A stretch of 27,296 nt of DNA. Source: UBA6345 sp045577635. GTDB lineage: Bacteria > Bacillota > Clostridia > Christensenellales > UBA1242. The notes beneath the pieces were generated by a model. It did no database searches, had not been told where the DNA came from, and saw only the letters and a program-made list of their open reading frames with translations. A program made the position numbers and the translations under genes. Positions 1-7,679 of the stretch are shown piece by piece (within the stretch, counting starts at the first letter, position 1; every line of letters starts with the position of its first letter). The stretch covers positions 1 to 27,296 of the forward strand of contig JAZNIS010000098.1 in assembly GCA_045577635.1 (NCBI GenBank), in the 5' to 3' direction.

Positions 1-1
1 C

Positions 2-3000
2 ATTAAAGCAGGTAAAAACGGACTTAACAATGCTATTCAATTTATTACAGAAACTTTAAATGTTAACATCAATCAAACAGATTTACCCGAAATTGTTAAC
101 CAACTTGATTTAACTAAATTAATTAGCGAATTAAGTTTAGGTTCGTTTGCAAACTTTACAGCAAGCAACCACACATTTGCAATTAACACTTTTGGAATTA
201 ACACAATTATTCAATTTAGCGAATATATTAACAATATTGATGTTAGATTAAACAACACACACATTAACATTAGCTTAAATAAATTTGCAAATTCTGTAAA
301 AATGCCAACAATTAGTGAATCAGCTTACGATTCTGCCGATTACATTTTAACAGCAGTTAAAAACATAAAAGAAGGCATTGAAAACAAAAACATTGAAGTT
401 AACGGAAACATTACTATTAACGATTTTGTTTTACCTGTTAACATTGAAATTTTAGAAACCGAAAACTTGACTGTTAAATTAACAACAACACTAAAAAATA
501 AAGAATTAGAAGTTGTGTTAATTAACAACGAAGTTTATGCAATTATTGATGGATTTAAAGTTAAATATGATTTAAATAATGTTGGCGAATTAACCGAATT
601 AATTAATTCAACATTTAACTTAAATTTAGAAGAAGAATTAAACAAACTGCTTGATGTTGATTTTGATTTAGAACAAACATTAAGAGATTTAATTATTTAC
701 AATGTAAGTAAAAAATCTGTTAAAAATGGTTACAAATTAAATCTTGCCTTACTAGTAAATAAGGAATTAATTAATTTAGATTTAACATTTATTAATAACA
801 ACCTTAACAACATCACATTAAATTACAACAACATTTCGGCTAATTTAAATATTAACTTTGGCTCAATTAAAGAAATTAATGTTAACAAAGAGTTATATTT
901 AACCGATTTACAAGCTGTTTCAACATTACTTACTCCTGTTAACAACCTAATTAACGGAAATAAGGTTGAATTAAACGGAACCCTAACCTTTAACCTTTTA
1001 GGCGATAACTACGATTTAACTTTAACAACTGTAAAAGTTGATTATTCTAACCTAGAAAATATTAAAGTAGTTGCAAAAGCAACATTCCTTGGTTTTGAAA
1101 TTAATTTAGCTTACCTAAACAACACTATTTATGTTGGAGCTGACAATTTAAAAACCTATGTACAAGTAAATGAAATTCAAGATTTAATTAATTGGGTTAA
1201 CGAAACCTTTAACTTAAATGTTGAATTACCAAAACAAGAACCTTTAACCGAAGAAAAAATTAACGATTTGTTAAATAGTTTTACTTTGGGCGAAGTTATT
1301 AAATCGGTTATTAAAACACCAAACGGTGTTATGATTAACCTACCAAACTACACCGATGAAAACGGTGTTGCAAACACACAAGAAATTGTTATTAGTTACA
1401 ACAATAACTTTACAAACCTTATTATTAACCACAATCTTGTTTATGCTGAATTAAACTTTGTTGCATTTAATAATAATGTTATGGAAGTTGAACTAACAAA
1501 CAACGAATTAGCAAAATTTGAACATTACACTAAACTTACTAATTTAGTTGAAACTGTTACAAATTTTGTTACAAGCAAACAATATTCAGCTAATGCAGAG
1601 GCATTGGTTTATAATGGTGATAAATTAAGATTTGATGTTGATTTAGGATTAAAAATTGATGTTACAAACGAATTAAAAGTTGATGGCACTGCAAGTGTTA
1701 AAGGCGAACAAAATGTTAATTTTGATTTAGATTATTGGAACAAATACTTATTTGTTAACTATGAAGGATTAAAATTAAAAATTTGTGAAGAAGATATTAA
1801 AGGTTTACTTTCAGTTATTCTTAACTTATTAGGAGTTGATCCAACATTAATTCCTTTCCTAGAAGATGCAGCCGAAAGTTTAGACAACATTAACTTTGAT
1901 TCAGTTTCTGGTTTAATTCCGGAAGTTGATATGGGCAACCCTATTAACTTATTAACATTAGTTTCCGATTTAAGTTATCAAAATGGCTCACTACAATTAA
2001 CAATTGATGGTAGTAAACTATCAGAAAATCCTAATGCAAAAGAAATGTTCTTCAACTTAAACATTGAAAACAATAAAGTTAAAAATTTAAGTTTAACAAA
2101 CCTATACACAGGTGTTACTAAAAACGAATACTTTAACTTAAATATTAACCTAACTGATTTCACTGAAATTAGTGGTGTTAGCGAAAGTGAACAAGCAACC
2201 TACCACGATTTATCTGGCACAACCGAACTTGTTAAAGCAATTATTAACACAGCCGAATTAAATTCCTACCACATTACAGCAACAGTTGATGTTGTTGGCA
2301 CAATATTTAGTGGTATTGACATTGACTGGGATATTCCGTTAGATGTTCAAATTGAACTAGATGAAAACAGAAAACCAAGCATTATGGTTTCACTTGGCGA
2401 AATTCCAACAATGGCAGTTGTTAACAAAGGTTTATTTGAAAGTGTTAAAAACCGTATGTTCTACATTTTCTATCGTGACGAATACTTCTACTTATATCGC
2501 ACCGAAACAAACGGCGGAAAAACAGTTGAATACAAGTTAAAACTACACTTGACAGATGTGTTAGCCGACCCAATTTATGTACTACAATTTGGCACAGGTT
2601 TCACCGATACAATTATGGGAGCAATTAGAGATAGCATTGAAAAAAGCAAAAATCACACACCAAATTTAGGTAATGTATTAACCAAATTTACTGTTACAAA
2701 TAACAAAAACTTTAACATTGTGCTTAACATGAAAGAAATTACAAACGACAGCAAAATGGGAGATATGACCATTGACCTTGGTGTTGTTAATGACGAAAAC
2801 ACAAACAATAAAAACTATGTGGGAACAGCAACATTTGATATGCAAATGCCACTAGTTTCTGGTGTGTTTGACTTACAACTAGGCAGTAAAAACATTAAAC
2901 TTACAAACATTGGTGCTCCTGTTGATTTAAGCCCTGGTTACTACTACATGAACAACTACCCTTATGCCGAAGGTGAAGAATATATTATAACCAACGGAAG

Positions 3001-3592
3001 TGCACAACTTGCAAGTTTAAAACAATACACCATAACATTTGAAGAAAATGGTGGCGATGCTGTTAGCGACATAACAGCCATTAAAGATAGTCCAATAACA
3101 TTACCTAACTATACACAACTAAAATGTGTTGTTAACGAAACAGCTGGAACCAGAACATATTATAAATTTGACGGTTGGTACACCGACCCAGAATTTAGAA
3201 GTGGAACCAAGTTTACCAAAACAACAATGCCTAGGGGTGGAGCAACAGTTTATGCTAAATGGGTTGTTGACTATGTTGAAACAGTTGTAACCCTAACCTT
3301 TAACAGTAATGGTGGAAGTGCAATTGCTAATTACAGTAATATAGCTGGTGTTTGGGTTGATTTAAGTGGATATGTTCCACATAAATGCGACGATAATAAA
3401 TCGTGGAACACATGGGGAACAAAACACACCCACACCCGTTACACTTTTGAAGGTTGGTACTACGATAGTGCTTTAACACAAAAGTTTAATGGTTACATGC
3501 CAAGCACAAATACAACTCTATATGCTAAATACACTTCAACAAAATACACACATAGTTCTGCTGCATGGATTTGCAATCAGGATTGTTGTTAA
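2..3592 (+). CDS. Large Asn-rich repetitive secreted/surface protein with two C-terminal InlB-type repeats (5' end outside window)
   Basis: The reading frame is open from base 2 without a stop, so the ATG at 302 is internal and at least 1196 residues of a larger protein are visible. The body consists of degenerate beta-rich units of about 190-225 residues. Each opens with a short helix-like segment led by Tyr (codons at 326, 896, 1526, 2201; for example YLTDLQAVSTLL) and then amphipathic strands with a recurring 'iYv..dglk' pattern. The C-terminus holds two Listeria-Bacteroides (InlB B / Flg_new) repeats, about 3026-3262 and 3284-3532, each with the hallmark F(N/E)xNGG start, a GWYxD motif and a YAK(W/Y) end. 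The last residues are Cys-rich (WICNQDCC). No LPxTG signal or C-terminal membrane anchor is seen, so any signal peptide or lipobox must lie upstream of the window. InlB-type repeats are known from surface proteins; adhesion or scaffolding is inferred. Near-exclusive use of ATT, GTT, TTA and AAC codons gives a monotonous base composition. A strong terminator follows. Confidence 0.85.
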   Translation: MKAGKNGLNNAIQFITETLNVNINQTDLPEIVNQLDLTKLISELSLGSFANFTASNHTFAINTFGINTIIQFSEYINNIDVRLNNTHINISLNKFANSVKMPTISESAYDSADYILTAVKNIKEGIENKNIEVNGNITINDFVLPVNIEILETENLTVKLTTTLKNKELEVVLINNEVYAIIDGFKVKYDLNNVGELTELINSTFNLNLEEELNKLLDVDFDLEQTLRDLIIYNVSKKSVKNGYKLNLALLVNKELINLDLTFINNNLNNITLNYNNISANLNINFGSIKEINVNKELYLTDLQAVSTLLTPVNNLINGNKVELNGTLTFNLLGDNYDLTLTTVKVDYSNLENIKVVAKATFLGFEINLAYLNNTIYVGADNLKTYVQVNEIQDLINWVNETFNLNVELPKQEPLTEEKINDLLNSFTLGEVIKSVIKTPNGVMINLPNYTDENGVANTQEIVISYNNNFTNLIINHNLVYAELNFVAFNNNVMEVELTNNELAKFEHYTKLTNLVETVTNFVTSKQYSANAEALVYNGDKLRFDVDLGLKIDVTNELKVDGTASVKGEQNVNFDLDYWNKYLFVNYEGLKLKICEEDIKGLLSVILNLLGVDPTLIPFLEDAAESLDNINFDSVSGLIPEVDMGNPINLLTLVSDLSYQNGSLQLTIDGSKLSENPNAKEMFFNLNIENNKVKNLSLTNLYTGVTKNEYFNLNINLTDFTEISGVSESEQATYHDLSGTTELVKAIINTAELNSYHITATVDVVGTIFSGIDIDWDIPLDVQIELDENRKPSIMVSLGEIPTMAVVNKGLFESVKNRMFYIFYRDEYFYLYRTETNGGKTVEYKLKLHLTDVLADPIYVLQFGTGFTDTIMGAIRDSIEKSKNHTPNLGNVLTKFTVTNNKNFNIVLNMKEITNDSKMGDMTIDLGVVNDENTNNKNYVGTATFDMQMPLVSGVFDLQLGSKNIKLTNIGAPVDLSPGYYYMNNYPYAEGEEYIITNGSAQLASLKQYTITFEENGGDAVSDITAIKDSPITLPNYTQLKCVVNETAGTRTYYKFDGWYTDPEFRSGTKFTKTTMPRGGATVYAKWVVDYVETVVTLTFNSNGGSAIANYSNIAGVWVDLSGYVPHKCDDNKSWNTWGTKHTHTRYTFEGWYYDSALTQKFNGYMPSTNTTLYAKYTSTKYTHSSAAWICNQDCC
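326..2930 (+). repeat. Degenerate ~570-730 bp tandem protein-coding repeats within the surface protein
   Basis: At least three full units and a fourth more diverged one begin at the Tyr codons at about 326, 896, 1526 and 2201 (spacing 190, 210 and 225 codons). A further unit is cut by the left window edge. Shared landmarks are a Y-D/T-x-L...LVxxVxN-type opening, a GxLxF/L strand about 20 residues later, a strand with 'aYLNNTIYVGADNLK' in one unit and 'NKYLFVNYEGLK' in another, then a Phe/Leu-rich helix such as 'INSTFNLNLEEELNKLL' or 'VNETFNLNVEL'. Repetition is clear at protein level but not as DNA identity, so the duplications are old. Unit boundaries were assigned by eye. Confidence 0.6.
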
Positions 3593-3597
3593 AAAAA

Positions 3598-3632
3598 TAA
3601 AAAGAACAGATAATTTAATCTGTTCTTTTTTG
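3598..3632 (+). terminator. Rho-independent terminator after the surface protein gene
   Basis: An 11-bp perfect stem (AAAGAACAGAT at 3601-3611 pairing with 3618-3628) with a 6-nt loop is followed by a T run, starting 8 nt after the stop codon. Confidence 0.9.
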
Positions 3633-3715
3633 TTTTAGAGCCCCAAATTGACACGATATGCCATAAAATTAATTAATGTTAGTAAACACTTTGTTTTTAC
3701 AACTGCTTGCCAAAT

Positions 3716-3744
3716 TTGACAAGTTTTGGTTTGTTTGGTATAAT
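3716..3744 (+). promoter_or_regulatory. Perfect consensus sigma-70/SigA promoter
   Basis: TTGACA at 3716-3721, a 17-bp spacer and TATAAT at 3739-3744: an exact match in both hexamers with optimal spacing. The expected transcription start is near 3751, giving a leader of only about 20 nt to the ATG at 3770. The position rules out translation starting at the upstream in-frame TTG at 3707. Confidence 0.85.
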
Positions 3745-3769
3745 TTATGTGGAGAAAATAAAAATTTTT

Positions 3770-4396
3770 ATGGAAACGAGAAGACAAATATTAAAAAAAT
3801 TAAAGAAAAGCACAGCTATTAAAGAAGCAACCGAATTAGATTATAATAAAGATGGTTCGGTTCAAATTAATGTTGGGTTAAAGGAAGCTGATGACTTTTT
3901 TAGCCCACATGCTTACAAAACTTATGAGTTTATTGCACCAGATGTTGAACACTATATTAAACGATATGAAGAAACTATTCCGTTAAGCGAAGATGTTTCG
4001 GTTGATATTTACACCGAAACCCCAACCACTAACGATGAAAAAGTTAGAATTAGAAAAGCTTTAAAAAGACACTATGCCGAATGTATTGTTAGAGAAGAAA
4101 GTAAATATAAAAAAGAACTTAAAAAAGGTATTTTATTTTGTATTTTAGGTTTTTTAATTTTAATGGCAGAAGCAATTTTTATAGCATTTTACGACAACTT
4201 TTTTCTAGACACCTTACTTGCTGTTATTGGCTGGTTATTTTTATGGGACGGGTTAGAAAGTTTACTTTACGATAGATCCGAAATTAAAAACCGATTAATA
4301 AGATTATACCGAATTTTAAATGCAAAAGTTCATGTAAGGCAATATAGCAAAAAAATTAAAAGAGAATATGGTTTAGAAGAAGAAACAGAAGAATAA
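3770..4396 (+). CDS. Small two-helix membrane protein of unknown function
   Basis: A 208-residue protein if started at the ATG at 3770. The frame extends back to a TTG at 3707, but that codon lies upstream of the promoter at 3716-3744 and cannot be in the message. GGAG at 3751-3754 is the only ribosome-binding-like sequence and is rather far (15 nt) from the ATG. The N-terminal ~115 residues are charged and cytoplasmic-looking, with no motif I recognise. Two closely spaced hydrophobic helices follow at about 119-141 and 145-165 (ILFCILGFLILMAEA and LLAVIGWLFLWDGLESLL). The ~40-residue C-terminus is very basic and then acidic (GLEEETEE). It is transcribed alone between two terminators. The helical hairpin suggests an inner-membrane protein with both termini in the cytoplasm. 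No family was recognised and no function is proposed. Confidence 0.75.
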   Translation: METRRQILKKLKKSTAIKEATELDYNKDGSVQINVGLKEADDFFSPHAYKTYEFIAPDVEHYIKRYEETIPLSEDVSVDIYTETPTTNDEKVRIRKALKRHYAECIVREESKYKKELKKGILFCILGFLILMAEAIFIAFYDNFFLDTLLAVIGWLFLWDGLESLLYDRSEIKNRLIRLYRILNAKVHVRQYSKKIKREYGLEEETEE

Positions 4397-4414
4397 TCTT
4401 TTGTTTCTTTTTTT
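4381..4414 (+). terminator. Terminator overlapping the stop codon of the two-helix membrane protein
   Basis: A 12-bp stem (4381-4392 with 4397-4408, one G-T pair) has a 4-nt loop that contains the TAA stop at 4394-4396, followed by six T residues. The last codons of the gene therefore also encode the left arm of the terminator. Confidence 0.85.
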
Positions 4415-4449
4415 AATTTATGGCATTAATTTTAAGTTTTAACTGTTAG

Positions 4450-4475
4450 AGATTCTTCACTTTGTTCAGAATGAC
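4450..4475 (-). repeat. Dispersed intergenic repeat, copy 1
   Basis: The minus strand reads GTCATTCTGAACAAAGTGAA followed by GAATCT. It resembles a widespread short intergenic repeat of Clostridia and other gut bacteria (recalled consensus: GTCATTCTGAGCGAAGCGAA then GAATCT). It differs from that at a few positions, so it is probably an old copy. Confidence 0.65.
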
Positions 4476-4638
4476 GAATTTGGTTTAAGTGGCAAATAAA
4501 ACAACATATAAAATAAATTTGAGTATGATAAATTTTATACACAATAAAAACCTTATAATATTGAGCACAAAAAATATCCACACTCACCATCATATTAATC
4601 AAGGCGAAATATCTAATTCTTTAACAATAGTTTAAATT

Positions 4639-4664
4639 GTCATATTGAGCGAAGCGAAACATCT
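4639..4664 (+). repeat. Dispersed intergenic repeat, copy 2 (opposite orientation)
   Basis: The plus strand reads GTCATATTGAGCGAAGCGAA then ACATCT. It matches copy 1 in inverted orientation about 160 bp away and keeps the internally repetitive GAGCGAAGCGAA core. Confidence 0.65.
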
Positions 4665-4703
4665 GACACTATTATCTGTTTTATATTATAAATTTTAAAT
4701 TAC

Positions 4704-4727
4704 AGATTCTTCACTTTGTTTAAAACA
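4704..4727 (-). repeat. Dispersed intergenic repeat, copy 3 (degenerate)
   Basis: AGATTCTTCACTTTGTTTAA on the plus strand matches the first 17 bases of copy 1 in the same orientation and then diverges. Confidence 0.5.
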
Positions 4728-4729
4728 AC

Positions 4730-4760
4730 AAAAAAGAACGGAAAAATTCCGTTCTTTTTT
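4730..4760 (-). terminator. Bidirectional-looking terminator, serving the lipoprotein gene
   Basis: A 14-bp perfect stem (4730-4743 with 4747-4760, core AAGAACGGAA/TTCCGTTCTT) and a 3-nt loop, with A-runs and T-runs at both flanks. Read on the minus strand, it ends transcription about 90 nt after the stop of the gene at 4850-7093. Confidence 0.85.
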
Positions 4761-4849
4761 ATTAATTTAACTACATTTAAAATTTTAACCTTTAAACATT
4801 TCACACTGTTTAATTTACATGTGCTGCATTGTTTTAAGTTAAATTTTAA

Positions 4850-7093
4850 TTATGCAGGGAATTGATATGCATCTGCAGCAAACATTTCAAGTGTGCAAGC
4901 TAAACCTGTTCCACCCATGTATAAGTTCATGTAATCTGCACTGAAGAATTTAACAATATCTTCAGCAACAACTTGTACATCAGTTGGAGTTTGAATGTTG
5001 TAGAAGTTACCATCTTTAATTACATAGAATGTAGACATATCAGTTGTCATAACAACACCATTTGCTTCAAAAATAGGAGCTGCTTTGTATGCACTAGGTA
5101 AAGCTGCAACAACAGGAGCAATTTTATCTAATGGGTCATTATAGCATTTTGGAGCTTCTGGTGTAGCACCAGCAATAATAAGTTCACTTTCCAATCCGTA
5201 TGGAGATGTAATTGGATTATCTGCATTAGATAGTAATAATGAAACTAAATTTAATTTATCAACACCACCGTCGTTAGTTGTTAATTTTTTAACAGGCATA
5301 ACAAGAGGTAGTCTCATTTCTTCAAACATTGGGTTTAATTGTGCAGCCAATAATGTTGTTGCTTGATGAATACTAACACTTAAAGGTAAAATTTGACCTC
5401 TAACAGCATCAGCAGCACCTGGAGTTAAATCAAACCAACCTTCGGTTCCTGCTAAATAACTTTGTGTTATACCACCATTAATAGTAACTTTTGGTGCACG
5501 AATGTTATCAATAACTTCTTCAGTTGTAGCATCGTCGCCTTCACCTGTGGTTACTTCGTGTCTTTCAACAACTTGTGTAGCCATAACTGTTGGGCCACCA
5601 GCTCTTTTAAATGTGCAATCATTAACTTCAACTTCAACATCACCCCAAGCAAAGCCCATCATGCTGTAACTATCGTACATATGAGAATTTTGAATTGTTG
5701 TTTTAACATCGTAGTTATAAATTGCACCATCATATGAACAAGCAACTGAATCAACAGTACTAAAGTGTGTTAAGAATGCTCTAGAAACCATATTGTTGAT
5801 TACTAGATTTTCAGAAGAAGAAATAATACCATTATTTCCACCTCTTAATTGTGTGCTATCATCTTTATTACTATTACCAATCATATAAATACTTTCAACT
5901 CTGCATGGTGCTTGTTTTGTACCAGGACATTCATGGTCGTCACCACCAAAACCAAAAATATATGTATGACCAAATTCACCATCTGGATAATCTACAGAAT
6001 AAGGAATTTTGTGAGTGTCTACGGTAAAGTAGTTACCATAAACTGTAAATGGTGTTTGAGCATCACGGCAATAAATTGTTTGTTTATATTTTAATGTGCC
6101 ATCATTTTCTGCTGTAGCACCATCTAAATTATCGCCATTTGCATTGTAGTTATAAATATAACTTTTTGGAATATCGTTTGCAGTAACTTCTAAATTACCA
6201 TGTAAAACAATACCATCTTGAGCTGTTTGAGTAATACCATGTGCTGCTTTATATTCAGCCCAGTCATCAACTGCTCTTTGGTTGTTATCCATAGCACTTA
6301 ATTCTGCAATGTTATGAACATTGAAGCCATCAACAACTTCTACTTCAATAGAAAGTTCTGGAACTTCGTTTGGATTTTCTGCTGGTTCAACAGTGATTCT
6401 GTAAGTTTTACCAACAGCTGCTTGTGTGAAATCAAAAGATGATTTTGTGTTATCTACTACAACAGCAGCTTCTAATGCTGCACCTTCAAGTTTTGTATAG
6501 GTTGAACCTTCTTTTAATTCAACTGTTACTTTACTTGTGTAAGAACCAAGTTCAATATCATCACCTTCATCGTTAAGAGCTGTGATAATTGGTAAGTAGA
6601 TAAATGGATTTTCGTCACCAACTTTATAACTTTGAGTTCTATCTACAAAGTTTAATTCTGATTCATCAAAATCTTCTGTTGCTGGTTTATCAGTATGTTG
6701 TAATCTAGCAAAAGCCCAGTCGGTTTGAAATTGAGGTTTGTCAAAACCTAAAATACTATATAAATCACCTTCAGTTGCAACAACTTCTACTTTAAGTGTT
6801 GCTGTTAATCCTAGGTACTTAACTGTTAAAGTTTGTTCGCCTAGTTGATTAACATTAATAGGTGTAATTGTCATATCATTGTTTTTATCAACGGTTTTCT
6901 TATCGCCGTTATCGTAAGTAACAACTACTTTTAGTCCGCTTAAATCATGTGGTTGGTTAACTAATGTTGGATTTTCTACACTAGTAGCAACAATTTCAAG
7001 TTTTGTAGGTTCTGGGTCGCCGCAAGCAGTAAGTAACACAGAACTAAAAACTGCAACCATCATTAAAGCGATTGAATACAATACTTTTTTCAT
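4850..7093 (-). CDS. Secreted lipoprotein with Ig-like (Big_3-type) domain and probable right-handed beta-helix
   Basis: 747 residues. The N-terminus is a lipoprotein signal: MKKVLYSIAL, a hydrophobic stretch, then lipobox LTAC with the lipid-accepting Cys at 24. Residues ~30-106 match the bacterial Ig-like group 3 pattern (LSGLKVVVTYDNGD, then GEQTLTVKYLGLTATLKVEV). A second beta-rich domain (~155-255) follows. Residues ~290-545 have the character of a beta-solenoid: repeated short strands with Asn/Gly turns, as in VESIYMIGNSN, LVINNMVSRAFLTHF, TTIQNSHMYDSYSMM and VEVEVNDCTFKRAGGPTV, typical of right-handed parallel beta-helix proteins (pectate lyase-like fold). The C-terminal ~200 residues are unassigned. 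A good ribosome site (AAGGAG, 7099-7104) sets the start. It lies 88 nt downstream of the bitopic protein gene with no terminator between, so it is probably the last gene of the ABC operon. Polysaccharide binding or lysis is possible but no catalytic residues were identified. Confidence 0.8.
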   Translation of the reverse strand: MKKVLYSIALMMVAVFSSVLLTACGDPEPTKLEIVATSVENPTLVNQPHDLSGLKVVVTYDNGDKKTVDKNNDMTITPINVNQLGEQTLTVKYLGLTATLKVEVVATEGDLYSILGFDKPQFQTDWAFARLQHTDKPATEDFDESELNFVDRTQSYKVGDENPFIYLPIITALNDEGDDIELGSYTSKVTVELKEGSTYTKLEGAALEAAVVVDNTKSSFDFTQAAVGKTYRITVEPAENPNEVPELSIEVEVVDGFNVHNIAELSAMDNNQRAVDDWAEYKAAHGITQTAQDGIVLHGNLEVTANDIPKSYIYNYNANGDNLDGATAENDGTLKYKQTIYCRDAQTPFTVYGNYFTVDTHKIPYSVDYPDGEFGHTYIFGFGGDDHECPGTKQAPCRVESIYMIGNSNKDDSTQLRGGNNGIISSSENLVINNMVSRAFLTHFSTVDSVACSYDGAIYNYDVKTTIQNSHMYDSYSMMGFAWGDVEVEVNDCTFKRAGGPTVMATQVVERHEVTTGEGDDATTEEVIDNIRAPKVTINGGITQSYLAGTEGWFDLTPGAADAVRGQILPLSVSIHQATTLLAAQLNPMFEEMRLPLVMPVKKLTTNDGGVDKLNLVSLLLSNADNPITSPYGLESELIIAGATPEAPKCYNDPLDKIAPVVAALPSAYKAAPIFEANGVVMTTDMSTFYVIKDGNFYNIQTPTDVQVVAEDIVKFFSADYMNLYMGGTGLACTLEMFAADAYQFPA

Positions 7094-7181
7094 GTTTTCT
7101 CCTTGTAAAATTTTTTTGTTTTTTTGTAAGTGCTCTCTATTAAAAGTAAACCACCCCCCTTAAACATAAAATTTTAATTAA

Positions 7182-7679
7182 TTAGTAAGCAATAACTTTT
7201 ACTCTTTCGGTAATATTACTGCCGTCCATACTTTTTAAATCAACAATTAAAACCCCTGGTTTAACAAAGGAAATTGTTAAATCGTCAACCACTGCAACAG
7301 TGTATTTTGTGTATTCTGCTGGATCAACTTCGTCAACTCTACCATTAATAACTTTTTGTTCATCAGGGAAAGCCATAACAGCATCTTTTCCTTTTAAAGT
7401 TGTGTTTTTAGGGAAAAGTTCGTAAGTTAAAATAACAGAATTCATAAGTAACTTTTGTTCTTCGGTTAACGGATCACCTGTTTCAGGATCGTTTGTAATA
7501 TATTTAAATTTTAGTGTTTTGTTCCCGTTTGTTTCTGTTCTAATGCCTTCATTGGTGCATTCAATATCTTCAATGTAAACCATTACATTGTAGTTTTTTA
7601 CTTGCATACCGAAAAAACCAACCACAAAGATTGAAGCAATATAAATTATTCCAATTAAAATGATAACTGATTTTTTCAT
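7182..7679 (-). CDS. Bitopic (single-helix) membrane-anchored extracytoplasmic protein of the ABC operon
   Basis: 165 residues. Residues ~4-24 form one hydrophobic helix (VIILIGIIYIASIFVVGFFG) after a MKKS start. There is no lipobox, so this is probably an uncleaved anchor with the rest outside the cell. The external part is beta-rich and hydrophilic, with strands VMVYIEDIECTNEGIRTE and VLIVDLKSMDG. Its ATG overlaps the stop codon of the upstream permease gene (TAATG, shared base 7679), implying translational coupling and a shared role. I recognise no family. By position it could be a periplasm-side accessory subunit linking the permease to the lipoprotein encoded next; this is inference. Confidence 0.75.
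   Translation of the reverse strand: MKKSVIILIGIIYIASIFVVGFFGMQVKNYNVMVYIEDIECTNEGIRTETNGNKTLKFKYITNDPETGDPLTEEQKLLMNSVILTYELFPKNTTLKGKDAVMAFPDEQKVINGRVDEVDPAEYTKYTVAVVDDLTISFVKPGVLIVDLKSMDGSNITERVKVIAY

Larger units (their letters stand above)
4397..4849. other. 453-base gene-free region with dispersed repeats
   Basis: There is no ORF with coding character on either strand. The region lies between convergent genes and contains three diverged copies of a dispersed repeat (4450-4475, 4639-4664, 4704-4727) and the bidirectional terminator at 4730-4760. The remainder is featureless AT-rich sequence. Confidence 0.7.

Noticed and set aside
4397..4849. CRISPR array or tRNA in the gene-free region
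   Set aside because: The repeats are in both orientations, irregularly spaced and diverged, with no constant spacer length, and no cloverleaf could be drawn.
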